Shown here: piece after piece, positions 15,157-24,500 of the stretch
Numbering within the stretch: position 1 is the first letter of the stretch
Layout of the letters: every line of letters starts with the position of its first letter
IMG/VR virus record: IMGVR_UViG_3300013094_000122
Coordinates: 1 to 39,513 of that record
DNA length: 39,513 nucleotides
Source: a virus
Direction: 5' to 3' (one strand)
Program-made: the position numbers and the translations under genes
Notes under the pieces: model-generated
The model's database searches: none
Seen by the model: the letters and a program-made list of their open reading frames with translations, nothing else
What the model was told of the DNA's origin: nothing

Positions 15157-18100
15157 ATGATACAAAGTAATCAGAAGACCTCGTTACTGGTTCCTTATCA
15201 ACTCCCTAAGTTTATTAGTGAGGATCCAAACTACGAAAATTTCACTTTGTTCCTTAAAGCTTACTATGGGTGGCTGGAACAAAGTGGAAACGTCCAGGAC
15301 GTAGCAAAGAGTCTGTTGGAATATATGGACGTGGATACAACCACGGAACAGTTCCTACAGTATTATGTTAACGACTTCATGGCTTATTTTCCACAAGAAA
15401 TACTTGCGGATAAAACAAAAGCAATCAAGATAGCAAAACAACTTTACCAGAACAAAGGTAATCCTGCGTCTTTTGAGTTTTTATTTCGAATTCTATACAA
15501 CTCCGATGTTGACTTTTTCTATACTAAAGATGCGGTGTTTAAAGCTTCATCAGGTAATTGGTATGTACCGAGAAGTTTGAAATTAGCCACAAATGATCCT
15601 AATTTTTTAGCAATTAACAACCTAAGATTGCTTGGACAATCATCAAAGTCTATTGCAACAGTTGAAAATGCAACATATGATGGTAAAAAGACTGAAGTAT
15701 TCATCTCAAACATTGAACGATTGTTTCAATCTGGAGAATATGTTACAGTAGTTGATAATAGTAATCAACCAGTGTGGTTCTTGAATGACCAAATTGTTCC
15801 AGCAGGAACATATGGTGCAGAAATTCTGTCAGCACTTATTGTTGGTCAAATTAGCCAAATTCTTATTGACCCTAAAAACAGAGGGTTAAACTATGTTACC
15901 GGTGACCCCGTTGTTATCTATGGTGGTTTAAACCCTAACGTTGCTTTTCCTGTTGGTGCAACAGCATTAGTTGGTTCTGTCGAATCTGGTGGCGTTACAC
16001 GTGTTACAGTTGAAACAGGAGGTTATGGTTATTCAAATACTTCTCAACAACTAACACGTTCTGGTGCATCGAACACTCAAATTACATTTTCAAATTTGGT
16101 TGGTCCCACAACAACAAGTAAAGTTGCAACACCTATTGCCGTGGTCGGCGGTGGTGACCCAGCAGGTTATCAATTAGCATCATTCATTCCTATTGATAGC
16201 ATTTACTATAAATTAAATTATTACATTGGCAATATTGCATCTAGTTATGGTGCAGTACAATCATATTCAAACACAACAGAAACTTTCACCACAAACGACC
16301 CATACAACTTTGCAAACACATACTCTGGTGGTATATTTCATGCTAATGCAAATACCACATTAGCAAATGCATTTACATTTACATCGTTTGGAACATATCC
16401 AATATCTTCTATCGTGGTTGAAGACCAAGGTAGTGGTATGAGTCAAGCACCTTCAGTATCAGCAACTGCCGAATATACAACAGACTTTGTTGAACCTGTT
16501 GGTTATTCAACTACCGACATACAGAATTTAGGTATTCTTGCTAAAATTCAAATTGTAAATCCTGGTCAAAATTATGCAAACGGCGACACCTTAGTTTTCA
16601 TTGGTGGTTCAGGCCGAAGTGCATATGGTAATGTGAAAGTTAATTCTGCTGGATCAATTGTGACAGCAAATTATGTGTATAAGAGTGGTGTTACAGCACC
16701 TTTGGGTGGCATGGGTTACACAACAAGTGTACCAATTATTGCAATCGCCAATACTGCAACGGGTACTATCACAGCAAGTAACACAAGTAATTTAGTTGTT
16801 GGTTCTTCTACAGCAACATTTACAACACAATTAAATGTGGGTTCATATTTGGTTACAACATCCAATGTAGTTGTTGGTCAAATCAGTTCTATTGCAAACT
16901 CAAATACATTGTACTTGTCATCGAATGCATCAAACAATTTTACAACATCATCGTTCTATAAAGCTTCTGCACAGTTGGTTGTTCCTGGTATTTTAGGTAC
17001 CGGTGCAACATTTACAGACATTGTGTATAACGTTGGTGCGGTAACCACAATTAACATCACAGATAACGGTGAAGACTATATTTCTGCACCAGGCGTTTCA
17101 TTGGCAGTTCAAGACATTGTTGTACAAAATGTAAATCCAATTTTACTTCCTGCTGCTGGCGATGCAATCTATCAAGGTGCAAACGTTAACGTTGCAACAT
17201 ATACAGCTACAGTTGATTCTATCTTTGTGGTTCAACCAGACATAAATCCAGCAAACTCGGTATATCAACTAAGAGTTTATAACTATACATCTATTCCTGT
17301 TCAAAATACGGCTGGTGTTATTGTTCCATTGAAGATAGATTCTATTGGTGCCACACTAAACATTTATACAGGGTTTAACAATACAAAACAAGTTAATACA
17401 AAATTAACATTTGATAATACTGATGCAAGATTCGGTAAAGTATCTCCTGGTGTTATTACTTATGGTGATGGACATGCAAAGGCAAAATCAACATTCTTGA
17501 ATGGTCTGGTGATTGGTGCAGGACAATATCTAGACACTGTTGGTCAACCAAGTTCGTTTAGTGTTCTACAAAATCAAGAATACAACAACTACACATATCA
17601 GATTACACTTTCAAAAGAAATTGAAAAGTACCGTGACGTGTTGTTGAATCTATTGCACCCAACAGGTATGCAAGTTATTGGTCGTATTGCAATGTCATCG
17701 AACAATAACATGAACTATACGACTGTTGATGCATTGGCCAACGGGTTACCAATCAATGACTATTACAATTCAGGACCTACTGCAACAATTGTTGGTGGTA
17801 CCGCAGCAAATCCAAGTAACAACATCATTGCCTTCACCAATTTGGGATTTGGTGGTTCATTGACTACCGCATTTACTGCAAATCAATCTATCATCAACTT
17901 CACATATGGCACAAGACCTACTGACGTTATTGGTGGACTGGTAACAAAAGTAACACAGAATAACCTGACAATTCAAAGTAACGTATGGACTTATTTTGCT
18001 AATGTGGCTGTTGGTGTTTCACCAGCAGGAAACAACAAACAATTCTATGTTAGTTCATTGACAGGAAGTTATGACATTGTTAACAATGGAAATTATAGTA

Positions 18101-18639
18101 ATCCATATGCTCCACTAATTGACGTAATTAGAGTTGGTGATGTTATTAGTGTAAATGGTGCATCACAAACTGTACAAACAGTATCACCTGTTGTGTTTGA
18201 ACAAACAACAACTGCTGTTGGCACAATCACCTCTCATTCAAATAGTAACACAATTATTGGAACATCAACAGCATTTACACAACAATTGTCGGTTGGAACA
18301 TATTTGGTAACAAGTGATTACAAATATCTTGGTACAATTACTAATATTGTAGATGACCAAACACTATACTTATTAACAAATGCATCACAATCAGTAAATT
18401 CAAACAATTTCTTTGTAAACGTTGGAACATTAAGTAATACATATTATGGTATTGTAACGTTGAGTAATTCATTGACCAATGGTGCAAACGGTTTGGTGTC
18501 AGTAAGTAGAACAATGACTTCAATACCAGGCCAAATTCAAATTTATAACTCAGTCGGAACACAGTATTTCTTGGAATTAACTACTGAAAACGGAAACGTA
18601 TTGACAGACGAACAAGGAAACGCACTTCTAATAGGATAA
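15157..18639 (+). CDS. 7: Baseplate wedge subunit gp7
   Basis: A 1160-aa protein matching the gp7 wedge family (T4 gp7: 1032 aa), which with gp6 builds the wedge core. The N-terminus 'YQLPKFISEDPNYENFTLFLKAYYGWLEQSGNVQDVAKSLLEYMDVD' and 'IKIAKQLYQNKGNPASFEFLFRILYNSDVDFFYT' is the recognisable part. The middle contains at least three Gly-Tyr type repeats (about residues 230-300, 420-530 and 625-645). A module of about 65 residues starting 'GTITASNTSN' (residue 535) is repeated as 'GTITSHSNSN' (residue 1021), each ending in 'TLYL..NAS'. 'KEIEKYRDVLLNLLHPTGMQVIG' (about 825) is another family segment. Four bases separate it from gp6. Confidence 0.88.
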   Translation: MIQSNQKTSLLVPYQLPKFISEDPNYENFTLFLKAYYGWLEQSGNVQDVAKSLLEYMDVDTTTEQFLQYYVNDFMAYFPQEILADKTKAIKIAKQLYQNKGNPASFEFLFRILYNSDVDFFYTKDAVFKASSGNWYVPRSLKLATNDPNFLAINNLRLLGQSSKSIATVENATYDGKKTEVFISNIERLFQSGEYVTVVDNSNQPVWFLNDQIVPAGTYGAEILSALIVGQISQILIDPKNRGLNYVTGDPVVIYGGLNPNVAFPVGATALVGSVESGGVTRVTVETGGYGYSNTSQQLTRSGASNTQITFSNLVGPTTTSKVATPIAVVGGGDPAGYQLASFIPIDSIYYKLNYYIGNIASSYGAVQSYSNTTETFTTNDPYNFANTYSGGIFHANANTTLANAFTFTSFGTYPISSIVVEDQGSGMSQAPSVSATAEYTTDFVEPVGYSTTDIQNLGILAKIQIVNPGQNYANGDTLVFIGGSGRSAYGNVKVNSAGSIVTANYVYKSGVTAPLGGMGYTTSVPIIAIANTATGTITASNTSNLVVGSSTATFTTQLNVGSYLVTTSNVVVGQISSIANSNTLYLSSNASNNFTTSSFYKASAQLVVPGILGTGATFTDIVYNVGAVTTINITDNGEDYISAPGVSLAVQDIVVQNVNPILLPAAGDAIYQGANVNVATYTATVDSIFVVQPDINPANSVYQLRVYNYTSIPVQNTAGVIVPLKIDSIGATLNIYTGFNNTKQVNTKLTFDNTDARFGKVSPGVITYGDGHAKAKSTFLNGLVIGAGQYLDTVGQPSSFSVLQNQEYNNYTYQITLSKEIEKYRDVLLNLLHPTGMQVIGRIAMSSNNNMNYTTVDALANGLPINDYYNSGPTATIVGGTAANPSNNIIAFTNLGFGGSLTTAFTANQSIINFTYGTRPTDVIGGLVTKVTQNNLTIQSNVWTYFANVAVGVSPAGNNKQFYVSSLTGSYDIVNNGNYSNPYAPLIDVIRVGDVISVNGASQTVQTVSPVVFEQTTTAVGTITSHSNSNTIIGTSTAFTQQLSVGTYLVTSDYKYLGTITNIVDDQTLYLLTNASQSVNSNNFFVNVGTLSNTYYGIVTLSNSLTNGANGLVSVSRTMTSIPGQIQIYNSVGTQYFLELTTENGNVLTDEQGNALLIG

Positions 18640-18642
18640 AAA

Positions 18643-20073
18643 ATGTCACAAGTAAAGATTTCACAATTACCAGTATTCAATACAATTAACGCCAATACAG
18701 CAAATACTTTGTTTGTGGGTGTTGATGTTCCCACAGATGTAACTTTTCAAATGACTGCACACACCTTAGCACAAGGTTTGTATTCAAATGAAAATCTGAA
18801 TGTTGGTAGCAATCCAAATACATTACCCAATACTGTTGCACAGTTTGTTCAGGGTGGTGATTCTTACATTCAAACAAATTTGGTCAACACTAATGATGGT
18901 GGTTCTGCTGACATTGTGGTTACTGCAAATGCTGGTTCTGGTGGTACAGACTCTGCATACTTCATTGATATGGGGTTTGTCAATAAAAATTATCAACCAG
19001 GTTCTGAATTTAATAACATTGGCACAGCAGTATCTCCATTGGATGGTTACTTGTATGTTCAAGGCGGCGCGATTGGTGCACCTGGCGGTCCAGGCGGCAA
19101 CTTGATTGTTGGTACAACAACCGCAAATACTGAACTTAGATTTATAGTTGGTGGCGGAACTTCAAGTAATGTTGTTGCAAAAATGAATAGTAAAGGCTTG
19201 GTGTTGACAGGTAATGTGACACCATCAGGCACAAATGCATATTCTTTAGGTACATCCACATTACGCTGGGGTGATATTTGGATTGGACCAAACACTATCA
19301 ATATTACAGATACGGTGACAGGAAATAATGCAGGATTAACTGTTGCAAATGGCATTTTACAAATACAAGGTGCAAATCAACTACAGGTTGGACAATTAAA
19401 GTTTGTTAATAATACAATAGAATCAACCACAGGTAATGTTGACATACAGATTGATTTAACAAGCAGTAGTGCAAATTTGGTTCTAAACCGAAACGTAGTA
19501 ACTGCTGCCGGTAAAACAATAGGATTAATTGATGCTACCACAAACGTTGCCGCAACACTATCTTCAAACAATGGAACGATAGTTATTGCAGGAGCAACTG
19601 GTATATTGGTGGGCAATATTAAAATTTATGGAAGCACGATTGAATCTTCTGCACTTTCAACAGATATTCAACTTGGAGATCCTGCGGCTTCTGCAAATTT
19701 GGTAATAAATCGTAATACAATTTTTACAAAAAATATTACATCCAACAACATAACAACAAATGGTTTAGAATTCATTCAACCTAATTATATCAACATAACC
19801 GCACCAAGTTCAAATGTTCAATTGAGTAACACTGTATCACATAACATTTTAATAACAAATAATAGTTCAAATCCAACAATCATAATGCCTGCAAATCCTA
19901 AAGAAGGACAAATTTGTAGTTTTACGAATGCTGGACCGAATACGGTCGCCCTATACAGTTCATCATCAAATCCAACCATAATCCCATCATTTGTTGGTTC
20001 TCCCCCTGCAAAAGGATATATGTTGAAATATGTCTGGAATTCAGCAAACACACAATGGATAGTTTGTCCTTAA
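18643..20073 (+). CDS. Fibre-like baseplate protein between gp7 and gp8
   Basis: A 476-aa protein with phage-fibre style: 'MSQVKISQLP' at the start; a Gly-rich segment 'GGAIGAPGGPGGN'; 'SLGTSTLRWGDIWIG', a motif common in tail-fibre shafts; Asn/Thr-rich beta-repeat stretches; and a C-terminal domain with 'IIMPANPKEGQICSFTN' and 'YVWNSANTQWIV', which looks like a small knob. T4 has no such gene between 7 and 8. It may decorate the wedge edge or help attach fibres in place of the T4 gp9-gp12 set, none of which I can recognise in the window. Function inferred from composition and position only. Confidence 0.62.
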   Translation: MSQVKISQLPVFNTINANTANTLFVGVDVPTDVTFQMTAHTLAQGLYSNENLNVGSNPNTLPNTVAQFVQGGDSYIQTNLVNTNDGGSADIVVTANAGSGGTDSAYFIDMGFVNKNYQPGSEFNNIGTAVSPLDGYLYVQGGAIGAPGGPGGNLIVGTTTANTELRFIVGGGTSSNVVAKMNSKGLVLTGNVTPSGTNAYSLGTSTLRWGDIWIGPNTINITDTVTGNNAGLTVANGILQIQGANQLQVGQLKFVNNTIESTTGNVDIQIDLTSSSANLVLNRNVVTAAGKTIGLIDATTNVAATLSSNNGTIVIAGATGILVGNIKIYGSTIESSALSTDIQLGDPAASANLVINRNTIFTKNITSNNITTNGLEFIQPNYINITAPSSNVQLSNTVSHNILITNNSSNPTIIMPANPKEGQICSFTNAGPNTVALYSSSSNPTIIPSFVGSPPAKGYMLKYVWNSANTQWIVCP

Positions 20074-20077
20074 TAAG

Positions 20078-20085
20078 AATAAATA
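20078..20085 (+). promoter_or_regulatory. Late-promoter-like AATAAATA upstream of gp8
   Basis: One base away from the T4 late consensus TATAAATA, in the short gap before gp8. No clear Shine-Dalgarno lies between it and the ATG at 20090, so this is weak evidence. Confidence 0.25.
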
Positions 20086-20089
20086 AATC

Positions 20090-21550
20090 ATGAACAATCC
20101 CAATCTAAACATACTCACAAACATGGCCAAGGTGGCTCAAGTTGAATTGGAATACTATCTTCCAATTGCAACAGTTCTTGGCCAACAAGTTGGTTCAATT
20201 TATGCGTTTCTTGGCCAAGAAGACCCATGGCCATATGTGAATGGTGTAGAAACTCCGATTCAACCAACAGAAGACCAATATTATTTGAAGAAAACCTTCA
20301 AGAATATGTTTGCTTTGAAACTTCTCAATTCAAACAACTTGAGTCCTGTTATTCAAAGAATTGATTGGGCAAATAACACCAACTATTTTGCATATTCTGA
20401 CACGCAAAACAACTATGCAAAAGATGCCAACGGATTTTTGATTAATAATTTCTACGTGAGGAACCGTTACGACCAAGTTTTCAAATGTTTAGCTAACAAT
20501 CAAGGTGCACTATCCACATACGAACCATACTTCCAACCAGGTTCTTATGGTACCAATAACATCTATGAAGGTCCAGACCTTTATAAATGGAAATATATGT
20601 ACACAATCGATGCTGGATCCAAGAATAATTTTATGGATTCTGTTTGGATGCCTGTGCCGGTTGGTGCAAACACACCACAACCTTACATGACACAAGCAGG
20701 TTGCGGTGATGTTGAAGTTATTAATATAACTAATGGTGGTTCTGGTTATGACGCACTAAATGATTATATTGTTGTTACTGTATCGGGAGATGGAACCGGA
20801 GCAGTTGGCGCTATAACTCCTTCACAAGTTGTTGGTGGAAGTATTGTAGATGTTACTGTTCCACAAGGTGGTTCTGGAAATAACTACACCTTTGCTAATG
20901 TATCAATCACTGCATATACTTCATCGAATCAAAAATTTTTGGCACCAATTACATCCAGAGCCACAGCAATTGCACCAGTTTCACCTGTTGGTGGCCACGC
21001 ATATGACTGTGTTTCTGAATTAGGTTGCAGTCATATTATGTTTTCAGTTGAATTTAATGGTTCGGAAGGTGCTGGTGTAAATTCTATTCCAACAGATGGT
21101 GTTGTTTATCGTCAAGTTGGACTTCTTATCGATCCCCAAATGTATGGTACAACCGGTGCAGTATTGGCCAATGGTGCAGTGTATAATACAACAACACAAA
21201 TTCAATTGCCATCAGGTACAGGAATATATTATTCAGACGACCTTGTTTTTCAAGGTAAGTCAGTGGATACAACATCCAAACAAACAATCATGAACACCGC
21301 TTCATTCTATGGTACGGTTTTGAATTTCAATACGTCTACCAATATATTACAACTGATAAATACAACAGGTGAATTAACGTTGAATCAATCCATCATAGAT
21401 TTCCAAACAAATGAGTCTAGAGTTGTTTTCAGTTATTCAAATTCTCCAATAATTCCATTTTCTGGATACATCACATATATAGAGAATCGAGCTGGTGTTC
21501 AGAGAAGTGCAGACGGTATAGAACAATTCAAATTCGTTCTTGGGTATTAA
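20090..21550 (+). CDS. 8: Baseplate wedge subunit gp8
   Basis: A 486-aa member of the gp8 wedge family, longer than T4 gp8 (334 aa). Signatures: 'AKVAQVELEYYLPIATVLGQQVGSIYAFLGQEDPWP', 'YYLKKTFKNMFALKLLNSNN', 'FYVRNRYDQVFKCLANNQGALSTYEPYFQPGSYGTNNIYEGPDLYKWKYMYTID' and 'GSKNNFMDSVWMPVPVG' (each seen in part). An insert at about residues 205-285, with 'NGGSGYDALNDYIVV', 'SGDGTGAVG' and 'QGGSGNNYTF', accounts for part of the extra length and belongs to the Gly-Tyr module family also seen in gp6, gp7 and the 725-aa protein. In T4 gp8 sits on gp7 and contacts gp10. Confidence 0.92.
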   Translation: MNNPNLNILTNMAKVAQVELEYYLPIATVLGQQVGSIYAFLGQEDPWPYVNGVETPIQPTEDQYYLKKTFKNMFALKLLNSNNLSPVIQRIDWANNTNYFAYSDTQNNYAKDANGFLINNFYVRNRYDQVFKCLANNQGALSTYEPYFQPGSYGTNNIYEGPDLYKWKYMYTIDAGSKNNFMDSVWMPVPVGANTPQPYMTQAGCGDVEVINITNGGSGYDALNDYIVVTVSGDGTGAVGAITPSQVVGGSIVDVTVPQGGSGNNYTFANVSITAYTSSNQKFLAPITSRATAIAPVSPVGGHAYDCVSELGCSHIMFSVEFNGSEGAGVNSIPTDGVVYRQVGLLIDPQMYGTTGAVLANGAVYNTTTQIQLPSGTGIYYSDDLVFQGKSVDTTSKQTIMNTASFYGTVLNFNTSTNILQLINTTGELTLNQSIIDFQTNESRVVFSYSNSPIIPFSGYITYIENRAGVQRSADGIEQFKFVLGY

Positions 21551-21568
21551 TATACAAAGGTTAAATAA

Positions 21569-24500
21569 ATGGCTATCAATTTTAATTCTACTCCATACTA
21601 TGACGATTTTGACCCAACAAAGAATTTTCATCGCATTTTGTTTAAACCTGGATATGCAGTTCAAGGTCGTGAATTAACTCAATCTCAAACAATTCTTCAG
21701 AATCAAATTTCTGAGTTTGCTTCGGCAATTTATTCACAAAATACTCCCGTATCTGGTGGACAAGTTACAACAAACTTGAATTGTTATTACATCAAGTTGA
21801 ACCAGACAAATCCTAATGGTTTGACAGTCACTGCTGCAAACTTTGCAAACCAAGTTATCACAGACCCAGCAGGTGTTGTTATCGCTAGAGTTATTGGTAC
21901 AATTGAAACAACAAGCAGCGGCTCTACTGTTGGTGATCCACCAACTTTGATTGTTTCTTATGTTTCAGGTCAACATTTTACTGATGGTATGACATTGACA
22001 ACATCAACACTAGCAATTCCACAATCCGCTACTGTTGCAACATCTTCAGATTCTACTGGTCCATCTACAGGTTTGTCATCTACCGCATCTGTTGCTAATG
22101 GTGTTTTTTACATTGTTAATGGTTATTCTGTTTCTCCAACAACAGGCCAAGAATATTCAATTGGTAATTTTGTAAATGTCAATCCCCAAACAATTGTTCT
22201 AGACAAATACGACAATACACCAACATATCGTATTGGTTTGCAAATCAATGAAACAGTTTATGACTATGTGACAGATTCTTCATTGTTAGATCCAGCTATC
22301 GGATCAACAAACTTCCAAGCACCAGGTGCGGACCGATATGTCATTACATTGACATTAACAACATTACCATTGACCATCGGTAATGACCAGGGTTTTATTG
22401 AATTGGTCCGTATCGTCAACGGTCAAATTCAAAATCAAGTCAACGGCACCTCTTATTCATCCATCGATGATTATTTTGCAAAACGTGATTATGAAACGAA
22501 TGGTGATTACATTGTTAATGATTTCACATTAACACCTTCTGCAAACACATTAGGAGATACATCATCGTATGATTTGGGTATCAGTAAAGGTATAGCATAC
22601 GTTCACGGTTATCGTATTGAAGCTCAATCTGGTTCAACATTAACAATACCAAGAGCACAAAGTACAAACGTAATCAACAACAATGATGTTTTTGTTGATT
22701 ATGGAAACTATTTTGTTGTCGATACTGTTGGTGGTTTGTTTGACGTTGGTCAAGTTCCACAAATTGATTTACATGCTGTGACTGCGGCAAATATTGCCAC
22801 AGGAAGTATCAACGGATACAATTCTACTAAAGCTGGTACAGCATTTATTAGAAACTTACAATACGTATCTGGATCAGGTTCAACCACAAAATCTTACATC
22901 TACAATGCTTACGTTTCAGATTTTGTTGGAACAACGCTATCTGGAACAGCAACAAATTCTAGTACCGCAAACACAATTGTTGTCACAGATACCGCAGCAA
23001 CATTCTCTAACGTTGCCAATGCATACTATGGTGCAACAATCACCACAACCAATTCAGGTAGTGCAGTTTCGGACACTTTGGTGATTACAAATTACACCGT
23101 ATCTGGAACAACCAAAACCTTCTATACTTCTGGTTTCCAAATCACGCCAACCACCAGCACATCATTCACATTGTCATTTGGTACACAATCTGTTGATTCT
23201 CTAGTTGTTCCAAATGGTTCTGGTGGTTACACAGCTAATGCAAACATCAACATTGCCTTGGGTAAAAACCTTGGTGTTGCAACGAACCCAACACTATTTA
23301 ATAATCCAGGTGCTTCTGAACTAATTTTCCCAATTGGTTACCCATATGTTTCCAACGTTTCAAGTTCAACATATTTCACACAACGTGTGTATCGTAGTAT
23401 AACATTGAATTCTCCATATACCTTGGACGCAACAGACGGTCAAGGTAGTGCAAGTCCATTCAGATTTGAAGGTTCCAACAATTCTTCTGGAATGATTGTT
23501 ATTGATAGTTCATCTGGAAACGTATTGGATTTTTCAACTTCTGGAAACACAATCACATTCTCATCAGACAAGACTTCTGCTAAATTCACATCATCAACAT
23601 GGAATGGTAAGAGTGTTAATATTATTGCACAGGTTTCTATCAACAATGCTGATACTGCAACATATGTTTTGAAATCGAAACATTTGGTTAATGGTAACAC
23701 CGCATATGGTAGTTCTTCAATGACATCAATTGGTTACACCGGAACTTCTGTTGATATCAATGCAGTACAGACATTAATCAATAAAGCAAACGTTGCTTCT
23801 GGTATTAAAATGTCTCTATACTGCACAGACATTAAAAATATTGTAAAAGTGTATGATACAGGTACATCAGCTTGTACAGCATCAGGAACAGTATTGTCTA
23901 CTCTAACAGACATTACAAACTTCTACAGTCTGGATAATGGTCAACGTGATAACTACTATGACTTTGGTTCAGTTTCATTGGTTCCAGGAGCACCTCTGCC
24001 ATCTGGAAACATTTTGGTTGTATTTAATTATTACTCACATACAAAAGATACATCTGGAGACGGTTACTTTAGTATTCAATCATATGCAAACACCGGTTCT
24101 GCATATGGTGGTGTATCAACCGCAGGTGAAGCATATCAACAAATCCCAGTGTATACATCAAAAGATGGTAATGTGTATGCATTGAGAGATTGTTTAGACT
24201 TTAGACCAGTTCGTGCAAATCCAGGTCAAACAAACTTCTCTGCAACAGCTTACAATTGGGAATTCTCAAATAAACAAGCACCAGGTACAACCAATATCAG
24301 TATCTTGTTGCCACAAAACAACACAAACTACCAAAGTAACTATGGATACTACTTGGGTAGACAAGACCGTTTGGTGTTGACTAAAGATAAGAGTTTCCAA
24401 GTTATATCTGGAACACCTTCAGTAACTCCAATTCTACCAACACAACCTGACGGCACATTGTTGTTAGCTAACCTGTTGCATGACCCATACACCGGTTATG

